Assembly: GCA_047633195.1 (NCBI GenBank)
Contig: JBLIEU010000089.1
Coordinates: forward strand, 1-6,090
Direction of reading: 5' to 3'
DNA from: JAKVAV01 sp047633195
GTDB lineage: Bacteria; Bacteroidota; Bacteroidia; Flavobacteriales_D; Cryomorphaceae
DNA length: 6,090 nt
The notes under the pieces were generated by a model. That model ran no database searches. It saw nothing but the letters and a program-made list of their open reading frames with translations, and had not been told where the DNA came from. The position numbers and the translations under genes are program-made. Shown here in pieces: positions 1 to 5,734 of the stretch. The number at the start of each line of letters is the position of its first letter. Positions within the stretch are counted from its first letter, which is position 1.

Positions 1-34
1 AGGAGAGGACGACTTCTTGTTTGCGGTATTTTAA

Positions 35-646
35 TTATCCTTTTAGTGCATCGTAATTCTCAGCAACTTGTTTCCAGTTGATTACGTTCCAAAAAGCTGA
101 AATGTAATCGGGACGTCGATTCTGGTAGTTGAGGTAATATGCATGCTCCCAAACATCAAGTCCTAGAATAGGCGTTCCCATAGCACCTGCCCCTGGCATC
201 AAGTTATTATCTTGGTTAGGAGTGCTAGTAACGTGTAGCTTTCCATTGGCACCAACTATTACCCAAGCCCAACCTGAACCGAATTGGGTGGCTGCGGCGT
301 TGTTGAATGCTTCCTTGAGTTTGTCCACTCCGCCAAGGTCAGAATCAATTGCTGAAGCCAAAGAACCCGATGGATTTCCTCCACCGTCAGGGCCCATTAC
401 TTTCCAGAAAAGTGAGTGATTGTAAAAGCCACCTCCGTTGTTTCTGATTCCAGCTCCGAGGCTATCGACATTGGCTAGAAGCTCTTCGATGCTTTTGTCA
501 GCATTCTCCGTTCCTTCTAAAGCTGCGTTGAGTTTAGACGTATATCCTGCGTGATGCTTGTCGTGATGGATTTCCATGGTTCGTGCATCGATGTGCGGCT
601 CTAATGCGTCAAAAGCGTACGGTAAATCTGGTAATTGAAATGACAT
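35..646 (-). CDS. sodA: Superoxide dismutase, Fe/Mn family, Mn-type signature
   Basis: This enzyme converts superoxide to oxygen and hydrogen peroxide, and it is probably cytosolic because no signal peptide is visible. The protein has 203 residues, normal for the family, and opens with the typical LPDLPYAFDALEPHID segment. The four metal ligands of the family are all present: His27 (in EIHHDKHH), His77 (in NHSLFW), Asp164 and His168 (in DVWEHAYY). Gln145 in TPNQDNNLM, together with glycine at residue 73 where iron enzymes carry glutamine, is the pattern of manganese enzymes. Cambialistic activity cannot be excluded, since several Bacteroidota enzymes of this family accept either metal. The ATG at 646 is chosen because the family N-terminus starts there. 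No Shine-Dalgarno sequence is seen, as is usual in Bacteroidota. It stands alone, divergent from pyrD. The gene is intact, and the family call is very secure. Confidence 0.97.
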   Translation of the reverse strand: MSFQLPDLPYAFDALEPHIDARTMEIHHDKHHAGYTSKLNAALEGTENADKSIEELLANVDSLGAGIRNNGGGFYNHSLFWKVMGPDGGGNPSGSLASAIDSDLGGVDKLKEAFNNAAATQFGSGWAWVIVGANGKLHVTSTPNQDNNLMPGAGAMGTPILGLDVWEHAYYLNYQNRRPDYISAFWNVINWKQVAENYDALKG

Positions 647-678
647 TATCGTTGTTTTTAGGTTTGTAAATGAACAGT

Positions 679-686
679 CAAATTTA
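679..686 (-). promoter_or_regulatory. Candidate -7 box for the superoxide dismutase gene
   Basis: On the minus strand this reads TAAATTTG, an exact match to the TAnnTTTG -7 element of the Bacteroidota primary sigma factor. It would start transcription about 25-30 nt before the sodA ATG. No TTG lies at the expected 17-23 nt upstream; the nearest trinucleotide is ATG at a 22-nt spacing. The call therefore rests on the -7 box and its position alone. Confidence 0.4.
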
Positions 687-847
687 GCTTTAGTTCCCCG
701 AAAGGCCGCATTTTTATGATAGAGTGTGCTTATTGAGTGATAGACTTAAATCCAAAAGCGGAATCTGTTCGTCTTAAAATCGTTGATCAGGTCTGAACCG
801 AATGTCAGGACTGAATTAAAAATTTTGGAGCTCAGAAATCTTGGCAG

Positions 848-877
848 TTGGTATTGAAAATTTACACCGTACTTTTG
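848..877 (+). promoter_or_regulatory. Candidate Bacteroidota promoter for pyrD
   Basis: TTG at 848-850 is followed after exactly 19 nt by TACTTTTG at 870-877. This fits the TTG-N17-23-TAnnTTTG consensus of flavobacterial housekeeping promoters. The -7 box ends only 5 nt before the pyrD ATG at 883. Transcription from it would begin at or within a few bases of the start codon and give a leaderless or nearly leaderless message. A chance match is possible because the consensus is short; an alternative site lies at 663-692. Confidence 0.42.
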
Positions 878-882
878 CCGCG

Positions 883-1926
883 ATGTACAAAACCATTCTT
901 CGAAAGACCCTTTTTAAGCTCAGTGCCGAGCAAGCCCACAACTTCTCCTTTGGCTTTTTGAAAGTGATCTTTCAGCTGCCGCTTGTTAAGAGCTTGTTTT
1001 ACGGCGCTTACAATGTCAATCATCCTTCGCTAGAGCGGGAAGTATTTGGAATCAAGTTCAAAAACCCTGTCGGTTTAGCCGCGGGTTTCGACAAGAATGC
1101 CAAGCTCTTTAATGAGTTCTCGTTTATGGGATTTGGCTTTGTGGAAATAGGCACGGTCACTCCAAAGCCTCAGGCAGGAAATGACAAGCCACGGTTGTTT
1201 CGATTGCCCGAAGATGAAGGTTTGATCAACCGTATGGGCTTCAATAACGACGGAGTTAAGAAGATCGCGCGAAGGCTCAAAACCCGCTACAGTTCAGTAA
1301 TTATTGGTGGAAACATTGGTAAGAATAAGCTCACTCCAAATGAAAATGCCATTGACGACTACTTGATCCTTCTGAATGAGCTTTACGATGTAGTAGATTA
1401 CTTTACGGTAAACGTTTCCTCACCAAATACGCCAGGCTTGCGGGAGCTCCAAGAGAAAGAGCCACTGACCAAATTGCTCAGAGCACTCAAAGAGGAGGCC
1501 GCCAAGAAGCCAGTCAGTAAACCTATTCTCTTGAAGATCGCTCCTGATCTTACCGATTCTCAGCTAGACGATATTGTAGAAATCGTCATAGAAACTAAGG
1601 TGGACGGAATCATCGCTACCAACACTACCATCGACCGGTCGGGATTACATACTCCTGAAGTTGATGTTGCCGAAATGGGTGCTGGCGGCCTGAGCGGAAA
1701 GCCTCTAAGCAGCCGCTCGACTGAAGTGATTCGCTACATTCATCAAAAGTCAAACGGTTCTATCCCAATCGTTGGAGTGGGAGGGATTCATAGTGCTGAG
1801 GATGCCATAGAAAAGCTCGAAGCGGGTGCCTCTCTTGTTCAGCTGTACACAGGGTTCGTTTATGAAGGCCCATCACTAGTGAAGAAAATCAACAAAAAAA
1901 TTATCGAAGATGCTCGAGCTAATTGA
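883..1926 (+). CDS. pyrD: Dihydroorotate dehydrogenase (quinone), class 2
   Basis: PyrD oxidises dihydroorotate to orotate in UMP synthesis and passes electrons through FMN to membrane quinone. The protein has 347 residues from Met at 883, normal for class 2. The N-terminal membrane-associating extension that defines class 2 is present (MYKTILRKTLFKLSAEQAHNF, matching the E. coli PyrD opening in kind). The core shows AAGFDKNA (66-73), the substrate/FMN segment NVSSPNTPGLR (177-187), whose second serine, Ser180, corresponds to the catalytic base of class 2 enzymes, the NTT motif (247-249), GAGGLSGKPL (266-275) and the FMN phosphate loop GVGG (298-301). The reading frame is open back to a TTG at 841. 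I reject that start because the added 14 residues do not fit the family, and the candidate promoter would lie inside the gene. The downstream HMG-CoA lyase gene overlaps the last 17 nt, implying an operon. The gene is intact. Confidence 0.96.
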   Translation: MYKTILRKTLFKLSAEQAHNFSFGFLKVIFQLPLVKSLFYGAYNVNHPSLEREVFGIKFKNPVGLAAGFDKNAKLFNEFSFMGFGFVEIGTVTPKPQAGNDKPRLFRLPEDEGLINRMGFNNDGVKKIARRLKTRYSSVIIGGNIGKNKLTPNENAIDDYLILLNELYDVVDYFTVNVSSPNTPGLRELQEKEPLTKLLRALKEEAAKKPVSKPILLKIAPDLTDSQLDDIVEIVIETKVDGIIATNTTIDRSGLHTPEVDVAEMGAGGLSGKPLSSRSTEVIRYIHQKSNGSIPIVGVGGIHSAEDAIEKLEAGASLVQLYTGFVYEGPSLVKKINKKIIEDARAN

Positions 1927-2761
1927 ATGTCCGCGTGATGCGATGCAGGGCATTAAGGAATTTATTCCAACCCAAAAGAAGATCGATTACATCAACCTAC
2001 TTATCGAGGCTGGTTTTCACACCATCGACTTCGGTTCGTTTGTAAGTCCCAAAGCGATCCCACAAATGGCCGATACGGCAGAGGTGCTCAAGGGACTCAA
2101 GCTCAATGACAAAACAAAACTTCTTGCCATCATCGCCAACAAGCGTGGTGCCCAGGATGCCGCTCACTTCGAAGAGATCAATTATTTGGGTTATCCCTTC
2201 TCCGTTTCTGAAGAGTTCCAGAAGCGCAACACCAACACTACGTTAGAGGAATCATTAACCGTATTGGAGGAAATCAAGGCCATTGCTGATAAAGCAAACA
2301 AGGATTTGGTGGTTTATCTTTCCATGGCTTTTGGTAATCCTTATGGCGAAGAGTGGAATCCTGACAACGTTATTAAATGGGCGGAGCGACTTCACCGCGA
2401 ATTTGGAATTAAGACTTTGGCTTTGAGCGATACGATCGGCACATCAAGTCGCGGAAGCATTGATCGACTGTTCAATGGATTAATCCCTGCCTTACCTGGA
2501 GTCAATTTTGGAGCACACCTCCACACCACTCCCGATACGTGGCGCGAGAAGGTAGATGCCGCTTACCAAGCTGGCTGCCGCCGATTCGATGGTGCCTTAA
2601 AAGGATTTGGCGGATGCCCAATGGCCAAGGATGACCTTACGGGAAATATGCCCACCGAAAAGATGCTCGGCTATTTCGAAGAAAGAGGAGTGGAGACAAG
2701 AGTCGAGCAGGATAAAGTCAATGAGGCTTTATTGGCTGTGGCGGATGTTTTTCCGCTTTGA
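1910..2761 (+). CDS. Hydroxymethylglutaryl-CoA lyase
   Basis: This TIM-barrel enzyme cleaves HMG-CoA to acetoacetate and acetyl-CoA, the last step of leucine breakdown. The product has 283 residues, slightly under the usual ~300. Family active-site positions are all present: Arg9-Asp10 near the N-terminus (in CPRDAMQG), the metal ligands His203 and His205 (GAHLHTT), the catalytic cysteine Cys236 (GGCPMA) and the metal-ligand Asn246 (TGNMPTE). Two differences from mitochondrial-type enzymes stand out: RDAMQ replaces RDGLQ, and the loop from the cysteine to the asparagine is one residue longer (KDDLTGN). Both look like the ordinary form in flavobacteria, as far as I recall. The start at 1910 is well bounded, because an in-frame TGA at 1880-1882 lies upstream and the family motif begins within a few residues. 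The start sits inside the pyrD end, so translation is probably coupled. A related DRE-TIM lyase is the only alternative, and is less likely given the full signature. Confidence 0.93.
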   Translation: MLELIECPRDAMQGIKEFIPTQKKIDYINLLIEAGFHTIDFGSFVSPKAIPQMADTAEVLKGLKLNDKTKLLAIIANKRGAQDAAHFEEINYLGYPFSVSEEFQKRNTNTTLEESLTVLEEIKAIADKANKDLVVYLSMAFGNPYGEEWNPDNVIKWAERLHREFGIKTLALSDTIGTSSRGSIDRLFNGLIPALPGVNFGAHLHTTPDTWREKVDAAYQAGCRRFDGALKGFGGCPMAKDDLTGNMPTEKMLGYFEERGVETRVEQDKVNEALLAVADVFPL

Positions 2762-2777
2762 GAGGGTGTGGTGCAGG

Positions 2778-2816
2778 TTCGCGCAGAGTCGGGGAGAAGG
2801 CGTGGAGTTCGCTGAG
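2778..2816 (+). repeat. Degenerate short tandem array of GAG-ended units
   Basis: Directly after the lyase stop codon the sequence breaks into four units that each end in GAG: TTCGCGCAGAG, TCGGGGAG, AAGGCGTGGAG and TTCGCTGAG. They are 8-11 nt long and share a GC core before the GAG. The first and last units are the most alike. It looks like a decayed copy of the gCGCAGAG-type intergenic repeats I recall from Bacteroidota and other environmental genomes. That link is from memory and unverified. Confidence 0.4.
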
Positions 2817-2850
2817 AAATTTATCCTAGCCGAGAGCTCTTTTCATTGAC

Positions 2851-2863
2851 TATTCCTAATTGA
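2851..2863 (+). repeat. Direct repeat, copy 1 (TATTCCTAATTGA)
   Basis: This 13-bp sequence recurs exactly at 2931-2943, 80 bp downstream. Including the three bases before it (GAC here, GAT there), 15 of 16 positions agree. The intervening 64-80 bp are AT-rich and not duplicated. The function is unknown. Confidence 0.6.
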
Positions 2864-2930
2864 AGGTGTGAAGTATTCAGAAAGATGTCTAATATCTGAT
2901 ACCAGTATATTTCTTAATCCTCAATACGAT

Positions 2931-2943
2931 TATTCCTAATTGA
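2931..2943 (+). repeat. Direct repeat, copy 2 (TATTCCTAATTGA)
   Basis: This is the second exact copy of the 13-bp sequence at 2851-2863. It lies 8 bp from the stop codon of the convergent metallophosphoesterase gene. The pair could be left by replication slippage, or could flank a small lost or inserted segment; nothing in between resembles a known element. Confidence 0.6.
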
Positions 2944-2951
2944 TCATTCCC

Positions 2952-4226
2952 CTATGAATTCAGTTCAATCAACGTAATCTCTGGAGGCATTCCGATCCTT
3001 CCTGGAAATCCGAGATAACCAAACCCTCTGTTCACATATAAATGCTGCTTCCCTTCGGTGTAGAGTCCGCCCCAACGAGGATAGCGGTACTTCACTGGGC
3101 TCCACTTGATCCATCCGGGTATTTCTATCCCAAACTGCATTCCGTGGGTATGTCCTGCGAGAGTTAGATCGATATCGGTCTTCTTCATTACCTCTGCATC
3201 CCAATGAGATGGGTCGTGAGACATCAAGATTTGGAATCGTTTCGGGTCAGTTCCAGCAGTGGATTTCGCTAAATCACCGTATTTGCTAAATCCGCCGAGC
3301 CCCCAGTTTTCCATCCCGATGATTTCGATGACCTCTCCACTGTTCGATTTGAGCTCAGTCCATTCGTTGGTGAGTAGTTTAAAGCCCATTTTCTCATGGT
3401 AATCCGCTAGTTTATCCAAGTTGGCTTTCTTCTCTACTTCGCTTTCCCATTGGACGTAGTCGCCGTAGTCGTGATTTCCGAATATGCTGTACTTTCCGTG
3501 TTTGGCTTTAAGCCCACCAAGAACATTTTCCCAGCCTTTCACTTCATCAGCGTAGTTGTTTACCATATCACCAGTGAAAAGAATGAGATCGGGTTCCAAG
3601 GCATTTACCATGTCAACACCGCGTTGCACCGCGCCGTAGTTATTGAAAAAACTCCCGATGTGAATGTCTGAGATATGAACGATCTTGAATCCTTCAAATG
3701 ATTTTGGTAGGTGATCAAAAGCAAGGTTCACCTTCTCGGTGCGGAAACGATAGCGCCCGCGGCCAATACCGTAGAGGATGCTGAAAAATGGAATAGCGGC
3801 AAGAGCCCAACCAATTCTGGAGATGAATTGCCAACGGTTGATGCTTGAAGTGGAAGACGCCGCTGTTTCGGTTGGCACAAAGCTGCGCACGAAATAGGCC
3901 GTTATTCTTCTAAATATGTGAAGGATATCATCCGTGAGGTGAAACAATGCTGCAATAAGCTTTGGCATGAAAATTAGCATCAGCAACCCAAACCCCATAA
4001 AGAAGAAGTAGTATTCCATTCGGGCCTGCGCCTCTCGGTAGGTTGTAACGGCGTAAATCAGCACCCCGTATGCTGTGACGGAGATAATCCAGTAGGCAAT
4101 TTGAGCACCGTTTCTCCAAATAGGTTTTGTCCATTCGGACGAGATAAGGCGCACTGATTTGAATGCGTAAAGATCGATCACCAAGAGAATGGCGATGAAG
4201 ATGATGAGGGGTAAGTAATTCTTCAT
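2952..4226 (-). CDS. Membrane-anchored metallophosphoesterase (YkuE/YaeI-like)
   Basis: The 424-residue protein combines an N-terminal membrane part with a calcineurin-like phosphoesterase domain. Hydrophobic segments lie near residues 4-21, 41-62, 73-94 and 139-154. The catalytic domain begins around 165 and carries the full metal-binding set: Asp187 and His189 (SDIHIG), Asp220 (GDMVNN), Asn251-His252 (GNHDYGD), His337 (SHDPSHW) and His359/His361 (GHTHG). The same layout occurs in YkuE/YaeI-type proteins, some of which act on lipid phosphoesters such as UDP-diacylglucosamine. The substrate here cannot be told from sequence, and side of the membrane is inferred only. It lies 51 nt downstream of the anti-sigma gene in the same direction. 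I see no TAnnTTTG box in that gap, so read-through transcription is plausible. The ATG at 4226 begins the first membrane helix. The gene is intact; the family call is secure and the role is not. Confidence 0.92.
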   Translation of the reverse strand: MKNYLPLIIFIAILLVIDLYAFKSVRLISSEWTKPIWRNGAQIAYWIISVTAYGVLIYAVTTYREAQARMEYYFFFMGFGLLMLIFMPKLIAALFHLTDDILHIFRRITAYFVRSFVPTETAASSTSSINRWQFISRIGWALAAIPFFSILYGIGRGRYRFRTEKVNLAFDHLPKSFEGFKIVHISDIHIGSFFNNYGAVQRGVDMVNALEPDLILFTGDMVNNYADEVKGWENVLGGLKAKHGKYSIFGNHDYGDYVQWESEVEKKANLDKLADYHEKMGFKLLTNEWTELKSNSGEVIEIIGMENWGLGGFSKYGDLAKSTAGTDPKRFQILMSHDPSHWDAEVMKKTDIDLTLAGHTHGMQFGIEIPGWIKWSPVKYRYPRWGGLYTEGKQHLYVNRGFGYLGFPGRIGMPPEITLIELNS

Positions 4227-4277
4227 GGTTCAAGTTCGAGGATATTAACTCGCTAAGGCTTTGATTGTTGCATGTGT

Positions 4278-5171
4278 TTAATAGGCCACGTAGGCTTTGC
4301 TTTTATAGCCGCCAATGTCTTTTAAAGAGATTCCTTCATATGAGGCTCCTTCCGAATTGAAGTCAGACTGCATCGTTGTGGCAGATCGCGCTGTTTCAAC
4401 TTTCATGTTTGACATTGAAAATTCATTAATAGTTTGAGAATCCGCATCGTCGGCGGAAAGATCTTGAGCTCGAGCAAGTTTGGTTTGGACATCTTTTTTG
4501 GCCTCAGCTGTTCCTTCGAAATCTTCAGCAATTTCTATCTCCATTTCGGGTGCGGTAGGAGTATCAGATACTGGAGCTTCGTCGGCGAAAGTATGGTCTT
4601 CTTCCATTATTTCCTCATCAATGGGTGCTGATTGATTTTCTGCAATTAACACGTCATCAGTGTTTTTAGTAATCTCATCTGAAGTTATAATTGCATTTCC
4701 AGCTTCCTCACCTAGAACTTCATTCTCACCCTTAAAGGCCTCAACTACTGCTTCTCCTTCTGTTTCAAATTCTTGTGTTTCTTGCTTTTCCTTAGGGGCT
4801 TGCTCCTTGTTATTTGTGCTGTCCTTTCTCTCTATATTTTCAGCAATGGGCTCTCTTTCTAAATTGTCGGAAGGCCAAAAAACAAAAGCTCCAACAACTA
4901 GAACAGCAATAGCCGCCGCAACCTTCCACCACACGAATCCTCGTTTTTCTTCTTTGTTGTCAAAGACCGCCATGACCGAAGCTTTCATATCGGGTGGTGG
5001 TGGCGCATTTTCTGACAGTACTTCTTCAGCAGCCAAATTGGCCTCGCGCATCTTTTCGTAAAGCTCCTCAGAGCCCAGCGATTCCAAAACCAAAGTCTTT
5101 TCGTCCTCAGTCAGTTCTGCGAAGGATTTCGAGCCAATCAGGTCGTATATCTTTTCTTCGTTTTCGTTCAT
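4278..5171 (-). CDS. Putative transmembrane anti-sigma factor with acidic outer domain
   Basis: This is probably the membrane regulator that holds the neighbouring ECF sigma factor inactive. The 297-residue protein has a cytoplasmic part of about 75 residues (helical and charged, ending in APPPPDMKASVMAVF), one membrane helix at about 80-99 (VWWKVAAAIAVLVVGAFVFW), and an outer part of about 200 residues. The outer part is strongly acidic: residues 130-219 hold 30 Asp/Glu and only 2 Lys/Arg, and look disordered. The C-terminus changes to a serine/threonine-rich stretch ending GGYKSKAYVAY. There is no cysteine anywhere, so the zinc HxxxCxxC motif of many anti-sigma proteins is absent. I choose ATG at 5171, whose A is the last base of the sigma stop codon (TGATG), over GTG at 5174; this implies translational coupling. 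The anti-sigma function is inferred from position and topology, as I recognise no specific family in the outer domain. Confidence 0.72.
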   Translation of the reverse strand: MNENEEKIYDLIGSKSFAELTEDEKTLVLESLGSEELYEKMREANLAAEEVLSENAPPPPDMKASVMAVFDNKEEKRGFVWWKVAAAIAVLVVGAFVFWPSDNLEREPIAENIERKDSTNNKEQAPKEKQETQEFETEGEAVVEAFKGENEVLGEEAGNAIITSDEITKNTDDVLIAENQSAPIDEEIMEEDHTFADEAPVSDTPTAPEMEIEIAEDFEGTAEAKKDVQTKLARAQDLSADDADSQTINEFSMSNMKVETARSATTMQSDFNSEGASYEGISLKDIGGYKSKAYVAY

Positions 5172-5731
5172 CACTTTGGGTTAAATGAAACCAGTTGGGT
5201 CGAAAGTTTTTTCAGGGTGTAGAACAGCTTTGACTTTACCGTTCCCTCAGCCACACCAGTAGTTTCAGCGATTTCTTTTATGCTGAGTTGGTGCTTGTAT
5301 CTCAAAATAAAAATGCTTCGTCGTTCTGAGTCGAATTTCTCCAACTCTTCTGTCAGTGCCGTTTTAAACGCCTTTCGATCGATGTTTTCCATCTTTTGCG
5401 ATTCAGTGGTTTCCGATTCAATTTTCAGTTCGGTATTTGCTCGTTTTTTCACTTCTTCACTTCGGTATATGTTCTTGCACATATTGTTGGCGATACTGAA
5501 TACATAGGTCTTAAATGCTCTTTTTCCATCGTATTGATGTCCTTTCTCGGCCAGCTTCATAAAGAGTTCTTGGGTTTGGTCTTTGGCCAACTCTTCATCT
5601 TGATGGAGCATCTTCAAGAAGTAATTGTACAGCCTACCCGCATAACGATCGTAAATCCCTTCGAATGCACGTCGATCTCCCTTCGCCGCGCGAATCATTA
5701 AAGCTTCATCAGTCAAATCGCCCTTATCCAT
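5171..5731 (-). CDS. RNA polymerase ECF-type sigma factor
   Basis: The protein directs RNA polymerase to a dedicated promoter set, usually in response to an envelope or stress signal. It has 186 residues, typical of ECF sigma factors. Region 2 spans about 22-90, with the core-binding DQTQELFMKL (51-60) and the promoter-melting/-10 part FKTYVFSIANNMCKNIYR (73-90). A charged linker (91-120) leads to region 4 at about 123-177. Its helix-turn-helix (LSIKEIAETTGVAEGTVKSKLFYTLKKL, in pieces 149-160 and 161-176) would read the -35 element. No N- or C-terminal extension is present. It starts 3 nt after the stop of the preceding gene and ends in a TGATG overlap with the anti-sigma gene, so all three are probably co-transcribed. 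The sigma call is very secure; the regulon is not predictable from this window. Confidence 0.95.
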   Translation of the reverse strand: MDKGDLTDEALMIRAAKGDRRAFEGIYDRYAGRLYNYFLKMLHQDEELAKDQTQELFMKLAEKGHQYDGKRAFKTYVFSIANNMCKNIYRSEEVKKRANTELKIESETTESQKMENIDRKAFKTALTEELEKFDSERRSIFILRYKHQLSIKEIAETTGVAEGTVKSKLFYTLKKLSTQLVSFNPK

Positions 5732-5734
5732 AGG

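Larger units (their letters stand above)
647..882. other. Divergent intergenic control region between sodA and pyrD
   Basis: This 236-nt spacer separates two genes read in opposite directions, so it must hold or border both promoters. I see the sodA -7 box (679-686, minus). For pyrD there are two candidates. The first is the strong set at 848-877. The second is a weaker TTTG at 663-666 with TAGCTTTA at 685-692, an 18-nt gap and one mismatch in the -7 element. The second one overlaps the sodA box. No ORF with coding character, no tRNA and no recognisable riboswitch fold was found between about 693 and 847. Confidence 0.6.
2762..2951. other. Convergent intergenic spacer without clear terminator
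   Basis: This stretch lies between the ends of the HMG-CoA lyase gene (plus) and the metallophosphoesterase gene (minus), so transcripts from both sides should end here. No GC-rich hairpin with a T-run is visible on either strand. The best fold pairs TATTCAGA (2874-2881) with TCTGATA (2895-2901), with one bulge, a 13-nt loop and no T-tract. The spacer also holds a degenerate GAG-ended repeat (2778-2816) and two copies of a 13-bp sequence. Confidence 0.6.

Noticed and set aside
1..34. Terminator or gene end downstream of sodA
   Set aside because: Only 34 nt are available and no hairpin or coding signal is visible.
841..882. Earlier TTG start for pyrD
   Set aside because: The 14 added residues do not fit the PyrD N-terminus, which begins at Met 883, and the candidate promoter would fall inside the gene.
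2835..2842. Palindrome around GAGCTC as a terminator or operator
   Set aside because: It is a short, loop-free palindrome expected by chance, with no second copy.
2607..2849. 80-codon plus-strand frame overlapping the lyase end
   Set aside because: It lies mostly inside the lyase gene in another frame, with no recognisable domain.
2874..2901. Hairpin as transcription terminator between the convergent genes
   Set aside because: The stem is short, AT-rich and bulged, with a 13-nt loop and no T-tract on either strand.
3928..4233. 101-codon minus-strand frame over the phosphoesterase start
   Set aside because: It is a shifted frame of the same strand; the real frame carries the membrane helices and the catalytic motifs.
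4660..5061. 133-codon open frame on the plus strand inside the anti-sigma gene
   Set aside because: It is antisense to a gene with clear topology and operon coupling. Its Ser/Phe/Thr-rich translation mirrors the acidic codons opposite.
5172..5174. GTG start for the anti-sigma gene
   Set aside because: The next codon is ATG, which forms the usual TGATG overlap with the sigma stop; only one residue differs.
5396..5701. 101-codon plus-strand frame opposite the sigma factor
   Set aside because: It is antisense to a highly conserved sigma gene and has no domain of its own.
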